From NCBI GenBank assembly GCA_026414765.1, contig JAOAIJ010000019.1:116772-180771 (forward strand): 64,000 bases of DNA. Direction: 5' to 3'. Positions within the stretch are counted from its first letter, which is position 1. Each line of letters starts with the position of its first letter. The position numbers and the translations under genes were made by a program. The stretch comes from Clostridia bacterium (GTDB lineage: Bacteria > Bacillota > Clostridia > Acetivibrionales > DSM-27016). The notes beneath the pieces were generated by a model. The model worked only from the letters and a program-made list of their open reading frames with translations, ran no database searches and was not told the origin of the DNA. Positions 53,334 through 62,152 of the stretch are shown here, piece after piece.

Positions 53334-53996
53334 ATGGCCTATATAGATTTTATTTCTAAGCTTCATAATAAAACACAGAGAGATTATATAGAAAGGGTTA
53401 CAAGCGCAGACAAAGCAGAGTGTGCTTCCATTGCTAAGAAATTTGATTATGATTATTGGGATGGGGATAGAAAGTTTGGCTATGGGGGTTACCGGTATGA
53501 TGGACGTTGGAGAGCTGTAGCTGAGGAAATGGCAGAGCATTATAATCTCAAACCAGGGCAAAAAATTCTTGATGTGGGTTGTGGCAAGGGTTTTCTTTTG
53601 TACGAGCTAACGCAGGTAGTACCCGGTTTGCAAATTGCAGGAGTAGATATTTCCCGGTATGCAATTGATAACGCGAAAGATGAAGTAAAACCGTTCATAC
53701 AGCAGGGTCTTGCCCAGAATTTAGAGTATGTAGATAAATATTTTGATTTTGTATATTCTATTGGAACATTGCATAATTTATATGTTTTTGACCTTAAAAA
53801 AGCTGTTAAGGAGATTCAGCGGGTTTCAAAAGGGCAAAGCTATATTATGGTCGAATCCTACAGAGATGAGAGGGAAAAGGCCAATTTATTATACTGGCAG
53901 CTGACTTGTGAGAGTTTTTATAAACCACAAGAATGGGAATGGCTATATAAAGAGTGGGGATATACAGGAGACTACAGCTATATTTTTTTTGAGTAG
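53334..53996 (+). CDS. Class I SAM-dependent methyltransferase
   Basis: The 220-residue protein has the Rossmann methyltransferase motifs: ILDVGCGKGFLLYELTQ (motif I, near 78-95), GVDIS (acidic loop), FDFVYSIGTLHNL (motif IV) and YIMVES. The N-terminal 65 residues are helical. It likely methylates a sugar hydroxyl, amine or acceptor of the pathway; substrate unknown. GAAGGTGG precedes the ATG. Confidence 0.88.
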   Translation: MAYIDFISKLHNKTQRDYIERVTSADKAECASIAKKFDYDYWDGDRKFGYGGYRYDGRWRAVAEEMAEHYNLKPGQKILDVGCGKGFLLYELTQVVPGLQIAGVDISRYAIDNAKDEVKPFIQQGLAQNLEYVDKYFDFVYSIGTLHNLYVFDLKKAVKEIQRVSKGQSYIMVESYRDEREKANLLYWQLTCESFYKPQEWEWLYKEWGYTGDYSYIFFE

Positions 53997-54024
53997 ATAA
54001 TCCTTTAAATGGTGGTGAACATTA

Positions 54025-55260
54025 ATGCTGAATAACATGTTAGAAACGGGTTGCAAAATAATGGGTAAATGTAGGGTTTGTAGCAGTAATGAAATTTATA
54101 TATTTATGGAATTAGGGAATATGCCAAATTCATTCCATTTGATGTCTTCTGTAAGTGAGGAAGTATATACGCAAGACATGAGATTAAGCTATTGTGCGGA
54201 ATGCGGATTTGTTTTTTTTGCTGAACCCATGCCATCTGAGGAATTGTACGGTAACTACAACTGGCCTACCTCCTACTATCCGGCATTACACTTGAAATGG
54301 CTGTGTAAAAAGATAATGTGTGAGCATTTGAGTAGTAAGGACGATTTTATTGTAGAAATTGGTAGTAATGATGGATACTTTTTAAAAATGTTTTATGATG
54401 AGGGCTATCATAATTTACTTGGAGTTGAGCCTGCCAAAGACTGTTCAGATATTGCGAATAGCAACGGCATTCACACGATTAACAGTTACTACGATAATAC
54501 AGTTGCCGAAATAATTAAATCGAACTATGCAGAGCCTCGGGCAATTATTTGTAGGCATGTTATTGAACATGTATGGGATATTGAAAAATTTGTTACCAGT
54601 ATTTGTTCTATTATTACAAAGGATTCAATTTTTGTTGTTGAAATCCCGAGTTTTGAAGTAATATCTGAAAAAGGAGACTTTACTTCCCTGTGGGAGCAAC
54701 ATGTAAATTATTTTTGTCTGGAAACGATCTCGAGGGTGTTTAATAGATGTGGATTATTTGTTGAGGAGCATCATATTATTTCGTTTTCATGTGGGTCTTT
54801 ACTATTGTTTGTTAAGCTAAATGAGCAAAAAAATAATATTGTGAATAGAAATGATTTAGCACAATGCTTTAGAAAAAAGGCAAGGGGTAATATAGATACT
54901 TTAAATTCATATTTAGGTAGTATCAAGGATAATGGCGGGAGTATTGCAGCATATGGTGCAGGAAGCAAGGGGAGCTGCCTGCTCAACATATCAGGTGCAT
55001 ATAGACATATAGATTATATTGTTGATGATAACCCTAAAAAAATTGGACTTTTTCTTCCGGGATCAAAGATTCCTATTCTTTCATCCGAGGCTTTATATAA
55101 AGAAAACAAGCCCGATTATTGTATTATATCTCCACTTAACAATAAAGAGAATGAGGTTGGCATTCTAGATAAGCATAAAAAGTATACTGAGCTAGGTGGA
55201 AAGTTCATTGAGCTATTTCCTAAGGATTTTAGAAATTCCTTATTTATTGAGAATACTTAA
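54025..55260 (+). CDS. NDP-hexose C-methyltransferase-like protein
   Basis: The 411-residue protein has the three-part layout of sugar C-methyltransferases such as TylCIII/TcaB9: an N-terminal zinc domain (CRVCSSNEI and CAECGFVFF, four Cys), a SAM Rossmann domain (FIVEIGSNDGYFLKMF, VEPAKDCSDIA, CRHVIEHV), and a C-terminal domain with GAGSKGSCLLN and DYIVDDNPKKIG. Such enzymes add a methyl to a sugar carbon next to a keto group. Together with the reductase at 57769 it points to a branched sugar. TGGTGG precedes the ATG. Confidence 0.87.
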   Translation: MLNNMLETGCKIMGKCRVCSSNEIYIFMELGNMPNSFHLMSSVSEEVYTQDMRLSYCAECGFVFFAEPMPSEELYGNYNWPTSYYPALHLKWLCKKIMCEHLSSKDDFIVEIGSNDGYFLKMFYDEGYHNLLGVEPAKDCSDIANSNGIHTINSYYDNTVAEIIKSNYAEPRAIICRHVIEHVWDIEKFVTSICSIITKDSIFVVEIPSFEVISEKGDFTSLWEQHVNYFCLETISRVFNRCGLFVEEHHIISFSCGSLLLFVKLNEQKNNIVNRNDLAQCFRKKARGNIDTLNSYLGSIKDNGGSIAAYGAGSKGSCLLNISGAYRHIDYIVDDNPKKIGLFLPGSKIPILSSEALYKENKPDYCIISPLNNKENEVGILDKHKKYTELGGKFIELFPKDFRNSLFIENT

Positions 55261-55371
55261 GATAATAAAAAATCTATAGGAAGTAACACTTCAAGCTAAT
55301 ACTAAAGCATAGTTTTTGTTATTTTAAATTATAGTAAGTGTGGTAAGTAAAGACACGTAGGGGTGGTAATT

Positions 55372-55857
55372 TTGAGAGGAAATCTAGTAAAGCTTTCTTC
55401 TGGAAGAGTAAAAAGCTTTAAGTATGGAGATTTCGAGGAACTAAAAAACTTTGTAACGACCAATCCAGGGAAGAGTGCAAGAATATGTATCCATAATGGG
55501 AATGATGATTTGCTTCACCAAATGATTATAGTTCATAGAAGAGGTAACTATATCAGGCCCCACAAGCATGAATTCAAGTCAGAGTCCTTCCAGTTGATTG
55601 AAGGTGCTCTGGTTGTTTTTATATTCAATGACAATGGTGAAGTAATTGACAAAATCAATATGAGTGTAAATGAAAATATTGTTTTTAGAATTGAAAGAAA
55701 TATTTGGCATACGATAGTTCCTACCAGTGAGTTGGTAGTATTTCATGAAATTACTAATGGGCCATTTACTGGAAATAATGACAGTATTTTTCCAGATTGG
55801 GCACCTCAATGCGGTGAGCATAACAAAATTGATATGTTTATGAAAAACCTGAACTAA
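55372..55857 (+). CDS. WbuC-like cupin-fold protein
   Basis: The 161-residue protein has a cupin barrel with ARICIHNGNDDLLHQMIIVHRRGNYIRPHKHEFKSESFQLIEG in segments; HKH and Glu form the usual metal site, and FRIERNIWHTIVP adds the third His. WbuC-family proteins occur in O-antigen and other surface sugar clusters; activity unproven. TTG 55372 follows AGGGGTGG; the GTG at 55363 lies within that site. Confidence 0.8.
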   Translation: MRGNLVKLSSGRVKSFKYGDFEELKNFVTTNPGKSARICIHNGNDDLLHQMIIVHRRGNYIRPHKHEFKSESFQLIEGALVVFIFNDNGEVIDKINMSVNENIVFRIERNIWHTIVPTSELVVFHEITNGPFTGNNDSIFPDWAPQCGEHNKIDMFMKNLN

Positions 55858-55900
55858 TATTTTTGAGTATAGTTTACTGCTATCAACAAGGAATATTTTT

Positions 55901-57748
55901 ATGGAGCAGAGAGATATGATATTCGAAGAGTATTGTGCAAGTGTATCTAAAAAATATATAAGTAATAATAGGATATTATTTATAAACCCTCCCCAGTTTG
56001 ATACAAGAAATTTTAGTATGGAAATTGCGAAAAAGAGGGGATATTATATCTACCCTCCTACAGGACTTCTTTTTCTTTCTTCAGCGCTAAAGGATTTTGA
56101 TATTGATATACGGATATGTGACTTGAATTTTGAAATTCTGAGGAGAGCTATTGACGCTGAAGAATACAATGATGAGTGCTGGAAAGAGATTATTGATGAG
56201 TCAGTTCGTAGCTTTAAACCTTCTGTTATTGGTGTAAGCTGTATGTTTTCACATATCAGCCATGTCTACGAAAATGTAATGGCATATGTTATTGGCATGG
56301 AGGAATATTGTGTTTTGTCAGGTGGGCCACATGTAACGTTTGAGCATAAGGATTTATTGAATAAGGGGCTGTGTCATTTCGCGATGGTACATGATGGAGA
56401 ATCAAAAATCAGATACCTTGTAAATCAGCTTTTTTCACTGGGGCAGCATGTGCAAACAACGGATGGGATATATTTTAAAGTAAAAAATGAAATAAGGGTA
56501 AGTGAGGGAATAACTTTTGACTCAAATGAATCTGATATCGATTTAGATATCAGCAATTCATACGAGTTAATTGATATTTCTCAATACTGCAAATATGGCT
56601 CGCTTAACCAGTTTTCCAGGATAATTGGCATGGATAATGTATTTACATCTGTTTCGATGAATAGGGGATGTAGGGGACACTGCACATTTTGTTCTGTCCG
56701 GACTCTTCTTGGTAAAAAAATCAGGAGTCGCAGTGTTGAATCTATAATAAGCGAACTAAAATATCTAAAAGAAAAAAAGAGTTTGCAGCATTTTGATTGG
56801 CTTGATGATGACTTGCTTGCTGATAGAGCAAGGTGTATACATCTCTTTGAGAGGATGAAGGAGGAAAAGTTAGACCTCAAGTGGTATGCTAATAATGGGC
56901 TGATAGCAGCCTCTTTAGATGATACTATGCTAAAAGCAATGTCAGAATCAGGGTGTGTAGGATTTAAGCTCGGTATTGAGAGTGGCAATGTTGAAGTACT
57001 TAAGAAAATTAGAAAACCTGCGACAATAGAAAGCCTTCTTAGAGCGTCGAAGCTTATAAATAACTATCCAAAGATTTTTACTGCAGGGAACTATATAATA
57101 GGTTTTCCTGATGAAACCTTTAGTCAGATGCTCGATACCTTTATTTTTTCAAACAGAATGAAGCTTGATTGGTCAGGTTTTTATATATGCCAGCCTTTGA
57201 AAGGTGCGGATGCTTTTGATAGTTTTGAATCAATTGGTGATGAAAGGTGTAGGGAAAAACCTGATTATTACATCCCTAATAAAGCGATAGAGGGCTACTA
57301 TAAAAAGAAAAATAAGGAAATTGCCAGCGGATTGGATATATTTGATTTAGATAAGAATTTTATTGTTTCAAAGGAACAATTAGATGAGATATGGTTTGTG
57401 TTTGGGTTTATAACCAATTTTATTAATAATAAGAATTTGAGAGAAGGAAGCATCGACAAATTTTCTAATTGGGTTAATGCAGCTTCTATGGCGTATCCTT
57501 TTGATGCAGGAATGACAGTGTTTCTTTATGTAGCAAACATGCTTGAAGGAGATATTGAAAGAGCGAACGGATATTATCAAAGGACGGTTAAAATACTTGA
57601 TTATTCAGAATACTGGAGAAAAAGGTTCGAGCAATTCAACCTTGATGTATTAGTAAATAGGAAGGATTTGGATAGAAATTCTATAAAAAACTGCTTAGTT
57701 TCAATTATGCATAAGGTTGAAAATATAATTGGCGTATCATTAAATTAA
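55901..57748 (+). CDS. B12-binding-domain radical SAM protein
   Basis: The 615-residue protein has an N-terminal cobalamin-binding-like domain (about 20-190: RILFINPPQFD, IYPPTGLLFLSSALKDF, VIGVSCMFSHI, CVLSGGPHVTF) and a radical SAM core from about 245 with Cys257-x3-Cys261-x2-Cys264 (CRGHCTFC), then DWLDDDLLADR, GFKLGIESGN and GNYIIGFPDET. The C-terminal 170 residues are helical and unassigned. This class often methylates unactivated carbons or rearranges carbon chains, which suits a branched sugar. The reaction is inference. Confidence 0.87.
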   Translation: MEQRDMIFEEYCASVSKKYISNNRILFINPPQFDTRNFSMEIAKKRGYYIYPPTGLLFLSSALKDFDIDIRICDLNFEILRRAIDAEEYNDECWKEIIDESVRSFKPSVIGVSCMFSHISHVYENVMAYVIGMEEYCVLSGGPHVTFEHKDLLNKGLCHFAMVHDGESKIRYLVNQLFSLGQHVQTTDGIYFKVKNEIRVSEGITFDSNESDIDLDISNSYELIDISQYCKYGSLNQFSRIIGMDNVFTSVSMNRGCRGHCTFCSVRTLLGKKIRSRSVESIISELKYLKEKKSLQHFDWLDDDLLADRARCIHLFERMKEEKLDLKWYANNGLIAASLDDTMLKAMSESGCVGFKLGIESGNVEVLKKIRKPATIESLLRASKLINNYPKIFTAGNYIIGFPDETFSQMLDTFIFSNRMKLDWSGFYICQPLKGADAFDSFESIGDERCREKPDYYIPNKAIEGYYKKKNKEIASGLDIFDLDKNFIVSKEQLDEIWFVFGFITNFINNKNLREGSIDKFSNWVNAASMAYPFDAGMTVFLYVANMLEGDIERANGYYQRTVKILDYSEYWRKRFEQFNLDVLVNRKDLDRNSIKNCLVSIMHKVENIIGVSLN

Positions 57749-57768
57749 TTACTAATTGAGGGTTTAGA

Positions 57769-58671
57769 ATGAGGATTTTAGTTATTGGGGCATCCAGCTT
57801 TATCGGAAGAGAAGTCTATTTTTATGCTAAACAACAAGGCCATTGTGTGCTAGGAACAAGATATAGCTCTAAAGATGATGAGCTTTTATACTTTGATTTA
57901 TTTACGCATGATATTGAGGATGTTATTCCGGATTGGTTTGTTTCAGTGAAGGAATCTTTATATTGTATTATTTGTTCTGCCATACCTAAGATAGATAAAT
58001 GTAAAATGAATTTAGAGTTAAGTGAAATGCTTAATGTTACAAAGACAATTAAAACTGTAGATAGCTTGTCTAGGATGGGATTTAAAGTTGTATTCCTTTC
58101 ATCAGAGGCTGTATTTGATGGGGAAAAAGGCTACTATAATGAGAATGATAGAGTTAATCCCGTTAATGAATATGGGAAACAGAAAGTTAAGGTAGAAACC
58201 CATATACTCTCATTTTATCCGAAACATCTTATTTTCCGGTTAAGTATGGTAGTATCATCGAAAGTGGCTAAAGGGCACTTATTCTATGACTGGTATAACA
58301 ATATTGAAAAAAAACTTCCGATAAAATGTATAAGGGGACAGATATTCTCTCCTACAGATGTCGAAGACGTTGCGAAGGGGATACTTATAGCATTGGAGAA
58401 GGATTTAGAGGGAGTGTATCATCTAAGCAATCCGGAATTTTTCCTGAGAGATGAACTTGCGAGGCTTTTTATTCTACAATCCAGATTAAATGTAATGATT
58501 GATGTATTAGACATGGAGAAATTTAAGTTTTTTGATAAAAGGACTCTAAAAACTTATCTTGATGGCAGCAAATTTACTAATCGGACAGGTTTTTGTTTTA
58601 ACTCTATAAGTAATATTATGCATAACTTTTGGAGCAATACAACAGGAAAAAAGCTTATTAAGGAGGATTGA
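57769..58671 (+). CDS. RmlD-like sugar nucleotide reductase (SDR superfamily)
   Basis: The 300-residue protein has an extended SDR fold: NAD(P) site ILVIGASSFIGREV, LSSEAVFDGEKGYYNENDRVNPVNEYGKQKVKVE with the Tyr-x3-Lys pair (Y-G-K-Q-K), and YHLSNPEFFLRDEL. It resembles dTDP-4-keto-6-deoxyhexose reductases (RmlD). It probably reduces a 4-keto sugar of the pathway. GAGGG precedes the ATG; the next gene starts two bases after the stop. Confidence 0.82.
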   Translation: MRILVIGASSFIGREVYFYAKQQGHCVLGTRYSSKDDELLYFDLFTHDIEDVIPDWFVSVKESLYCIICSAIPKIDKCKMNLELSEMLNVTKTIKTVDSLSRMGFKVVFLSSEAVFDGEKGYYNENDRVNPVNEYGKQKVKVETHILSFYPKHLIFRLSMVVSSKVAKGHLFYDWYNNIEKKLPIKCIRGQIFSPTDVEDVAKGILIALEKDLEGVYHLSNPEFFLRDELARLFILQSRLNVMIDVLDMEKFKFFDKRTLKTYLDGSKFTNRTGFCFNSISNIMHNFWSNTTGKKLIKED

Positions 58672-58672
58672 C

Positions 58673-59926
58673 GTGGTAGATAGCTATTTAGAACTGAACT
58701 TAATTTTTGAGGAACTAAAGGTATTAAGCGTTTCAGAGCTAATATCAATAGATTCAGGTAAAATAAATAGGATTATCAGAAAGTATGCCAATAAAATTTA
58801 TATAGTTCCAATGGTAACCTATAGGATAGGGCATCTGGCGCTCAATACAGAGGATTTTCTGAGATACCACTATCACCATCTTGAAGAATACAAAGCACGG
58901 AAAGAGCTTGTAGTACTTGTTGATAATAATTTCATTGGTGAGGTAAGTAATCTCCAATTGTTTGAGATGGTTAAAAGGCGGATTCCTGTAATAAACAGAA
59001 CGTTTTTTGCAGTAATTATTGAATTGGCTAAAAATGATCCTGATTTATGGAGTATAGATAACTCACCCTTATTTTATTCTTGGCTTAGGAACACTAGTGA
59101 ATTCTTTAATGCTCCCCCACAATTATGGTTTACCCCTGAAGAGGAAACAAAAGGTAGGCGACTCCTGCAGGATATGGGTATTGAGCCTGATAAGCCTTTT
59201 GTATGTTTTCATAATAGAGATAGTGCGTATTTGGACTACTTGAACTCTAAAGTGGATTGGTCATATCATGATTATAGGGACAGTGATATTGAAAATTATT
59301 TGCCGGCTATCAATTATCTTGTACAACAGGGATACTATTGTATCAGAATGGGCCAAAAAGTAAGCAAATCTATTGAATTTGGCAGCTCAAAAATAATTGA
59401 TTATGCATCAGAGTACAGATCTGATTTTGGGGATATATATTTAAGTGCAAAGTGTAGTTTGTTTCTGGGAAGTGGCACAGGCATAAGTCATGTCTCAACT
59501 ATTTTTAACAAACCTTGCTTAATGACAAATATGATACCAGTAGTGTTTTCCCCTAATCCAGTTGTTATTCCATCCGGATTTGAAAATATTTTGCCTGTGA
59601 TATATAAAAAATGTTGGTATTCTGAAGAAAAAAGGTTCCTGACATTTAAAGAACTTTTGGTTTCACAAATGCATAATTGGGGAAATCATACTGAGAACTA
59701 CCGTAAGTTGGGAATAGAAGTTGTCCAAAATTCTCCTGAAGAAATCCTTGATTTCACAATAGAAATGCATAGAAGGATAAGTGGTACTTGGGTTGAAACT
59801 CAGGATGATATTGAATTACTGGATAAGTTCTATCGGTTATTTAGCAACAACAAGGGAGAATGCTGTTTCCCATATACTCGCGTTGGCAGTACGTTTATCA
59901 AGAAGAATAGTTTCTTACTGGAGTGA
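58673..59926 (+). CDS. TIGR04372-type glycosyltransferase
   Basis: The 417-residue protein resembles the putative glycosyltransferases of the TIGR04372 group: KPFVCFHNRDSAYL, the YRDSDIENYLPAINYLVQQGYYCIRMG segment and SAKCSLFLGSGTGISHVSTIFNKPCLM, the nucleotide-sugar-binding part of a GT-B fold. No membrane segment is seen. As the only clear glycosyltransferase of the island, it is the best candidate for attaching the sugar to flagellin or extending the glycan. GTG 58673 follows AAGGAGG. Confidence 0.75.
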   Translation: MVDSYLELNLIFEELKVLSVSELISIDSGKINRIIRKYANKIYIVPMVTYRIGHLALNTEDFLRYHYHHLEEYKARKELVVLVDNNFIGEVSNLQLFEMVKRRIPVINRTFFAVIIELAKNDPDLWSIDNSPLFYSWLRNTSEFFNAPPQLWFTPEEETKGRRLLQDMGIEPDKPFVCFHNRDSAYLDYLNSKVDWSYHDYRDSDIENYLPAINYLVQQGYYCIRMGQKVSKSIEFGSSKIIDYASEYRSDFGDIYLSAKCSLFLGSGTGISHVSTIFNKPCLMTNMIPVVFSPNPVVIPSGFENILPVIYKKCWYSEEKRFLTFKELLVSQMHNWGNHTENYRKLGIEVVQNSPEEILDFTIEMHRRISGTWVETQDDIELLDKFYRLFSNNKGECCFPYTRVGSTFIKKNSFLLE

Positions 59927-59936
59927 GGTGAAATTT

Positions 59937-60824
59937 ATGGCTAATGTACTAATATCCTTTCGGTATGATGTTAAGGATAATTGTGGGTATGAGAAAGCTT
60001 TAGTTGATTTTGAAAACAATGATTATATAGTTTACGACTATAATGTTTCCGGGCAAGAATTTTCGATAGAGACGCTGTATTATGCAGTACAGGATATTAA
60101 AGATAAACATAGAGGTTCTTTAGATAGGATAGCTGTAATTTCTAATATTCGCTATGCAATTTTTATTTGGTATAGATGTTATAATTATCTTGTTAATGAT
60201 TACATATACTTCATTGATGAATCAGGCCTGGACATTATTGGGGGGCGAAGCAATTTAATAAAAAACCTTTCGGATTTATCTGGGATCGGTAGTGAGACAA
60301 TAGTAGGGAAAATTTATATTCATTTGACTTTTAGCAACCATACATTAATGCTAAAGACACTAATTCAGAATTATAACTTTAAATATTTTTCTTCACTTGA
60401 TATGTATGATTTCAAACACTTTAAAGATAAAGATATAAATAAAAAAATTTACTCGTTAGAGAATGATTTTTTTACTTTTGAACCTGATATAGATATTAAC
60501 TCCCCAGATAATGAAATAGTAGATTTATCAGTATCTGAAAGCACTATTGATATCAGCGAAAATTTCTTTAAAGAATTAATTTCCTATAATACTTTATTTT
60601 TTTGCATAATATGCTGTGGCTTATATGAACACACATCGAAGGATGTTTTGCAAATAATAACTGACTCGTTAAATGGTATACGTAAATCTATTGATTTTGA
60701 AAAAGATAATAAAATAATTGAGTCTATCACTAATTTTATACACAATAATAAAATAAAAATAAGCGATAAAGTCTTTTTGTTTTATATGATCTCTGTATTA
60801 AAAGGGACTCCCTGGGAATTCTAG
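59937..60824 (+). CDS. Unrecognised 295-residue protein of the island
   Basis: ATG 59937 follows GAGGTG by six bases and lies ten bases after the glycosyltransferase stop. The frame opens earlier (59781) but that part overlaps the previous gene. The protein is soluble, rich in Asn, Asp, Ile and Tyr, with YDVKDNCGYEKALVDFENNDYIVYDYN near the start and DESGLDIIGG in the middle. The DNA is distinctly AT-rich. No family or catalytic motif is recognised. Being cotranscribed with sugar genes, it may be a partner of the glycosyltransferase or an acceptor-recognition protein; this is inference. Confidence 0.55.
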   Translation: MANVLISFRYDVKDNCGYEKALVDFENNDYIVYDYNVSGQEFSIETLYYAVQDIKDKHRGSLDRIAVISNIRYAIFIWYRCYNYLVNDYIYFIDESGLDIIGGRSNLIKNLSDLSGIGSETIVGKIYIHLTFSNHTLMLKTLIQNYNFKYFSSLDMYDFKHFKDKDINKKIYSLENDFFTFEPDIDINSPDNEIVDLSVSESTIDISENFFKELISYNTLFFCIICCGLYEHTSKDVLQIITDSLNGIRKSIDFEKDNKIIESITNFIHNNKIKISDKVFLFYMISVLKGTPWEF

Positions 60825-60955
60825 AAAACAGTATGGTAAATTATTATTAGAGCAAAGACCTCAATAATTAATAGTTATGTATGTATTGATTGTTTATGTA
60901 AACTTTACATTGCTGGGCAATACTCTACTCAAACTTTGAAGGAAGGATTTTTTAA
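60825..60955. other. AT-rich gap within the island
   Basis: No gene, hairpin or clear promoter is seen; it is the longest gap between genes in the right half of the island. Confidence 0.35.
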
Positions 60956-62113
60956 ATGGATAAAAGTAATACCTCAGATAATCCATACATTTATTTTTAT
61001 GGGGAACATAATGTTTCACCAGTGCGTCAGGACATTAGTGATATTACACAGCATTATATGAGACGTGAAGGACTTTATCGTTCTTTAGGAATACCTCCAT
61101 TTGTATTTAATGGTAAGAGAATGCTTGAGGTAGGTCCTGGAGGGGGATATAATTCTTTATATTTCCTTAAAATGGGGGCAAGACTAGATCTTGTGGAACC
61201 AAATCCCAAGGGACAAGAAGAGATTATGCATTTATTTCATCAGCGAAACATAGAAAAAGCAAGATGGAAACTTCATAATACTGTCATTGAGGATTATTGT
61301 CCTGAACAAAAGTATGATATTGTGATAGCTGAGGGGTTTATATCCGGGCTTTTGCATAGGAATAAAGTGATTGAAAGGTTATCTGATGTAGTGAGCAATG
61401 GTGGGGTGCTAGTTGTTACCTGTGCCGATGAAATCAGCCTTTTTTTTGAATATTTGAAAAGACTTGTTGCATGGAAACTTATTAAAAAAGTCAATGAGTT
61501 TGAGGATAAAATAAGAATTTTATCAAATGCTTTTTTAACACACTTGTCCTCCCTAAGCTATGCTACTAGGCCAATTGATGATTGGGTAATAGATACCCTA
61601 ATTAACCCTGCAATATGCTTTAACTCGTTTAGCATTGCTGATTGTATTAATGAATTTGGAGATAATTTTAAATTTTTAGGCAGTTCACCGGATATGTTTA
61701 CAAATTACTCATGGTATAAGGATACTGACTATAATACAAATGAAAATGTTTTAAAGCAATTTTATTCTAAGCGGCATTTATTATTTATTACTGGTATAAA
61801 AGAAAGTGAAAGGGCTAAAGAGAGTAATGAAAAGTTACTGACAATGGCATCCGATTTTAGGCAAATAGTTTTAAAAATAGAAACAGAAGGTTGTCCGAAG
61901 GGGCATTGGGATATAGCAGTTCAATTGCTAAAACATTTACAGGCTATAACAGGTGACATTGACATAAGAATTCCCCAAATTATTGAAGAGGCTTTACTTC
62001 TTTTAAATGATGGTGAACTTAACAGTGAGAAGGTTTCCAAGTCTAAGAAATTAGTTGAAGCTTTTGGTAGGGGACAACAGTACGTTAGTATGGTAAAAAA
62101 TGTATTTAGTTAA
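60956..62113 (+). CDS. SAM-dependent methyltransferase, long form
   Basis: The 385-residue protein has a class I methyltransferase core at about 45-160: MLEVGPGGGYNSLYFLKMG (motif I), DLVEPNPKG (acidic loop), YDIVIAEGFISGL (motif IV) and GGVLVVTCAD. The following 200 residues are helical and not assigned. Such fusions occur in capsule and lipopolysaccharide clusters, where they modify sugars. GAAGGAAGG precedes the ATG. Confidence 0.82.
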   Translation: MDKSNTSDNPYIYFYGEHNVSPVRQDISDITQHYMRREGLYRSLGIPPFVFNGKRMLEVGPGGGYNSLYFLKMGARLDLVEPNPKGQEEIMHLFHQRNIEKARWKLHNTVIEDYCPEQKYDIVIAEGFISGLLHRNKVIERLSDVVSNGGVLVVTCADEISLFFEYLKRLVAWKLIKKVNEFEDKIRILSNAFLTHLSSLSYATRPIDDWVIDTLINPAICFNSFSIADCINEFGDNFKFLGSSPDMFTNYSWYKDTDYNTNENVLKQFYSKRHLLFITGIKESERAKESNEKLLTMASDFRQIVLKIETEGCPKGHWDIAVQLLKHLQAITGDIDIRIPQIIEEALLLLNDGELNSEKVSKSKKLVEAFGRGQQYVSMVKNVFS

Positions 62114-62152
62114 TGGATACGATAAAAAATAGCACGAAAGGTAGGTAAAACC

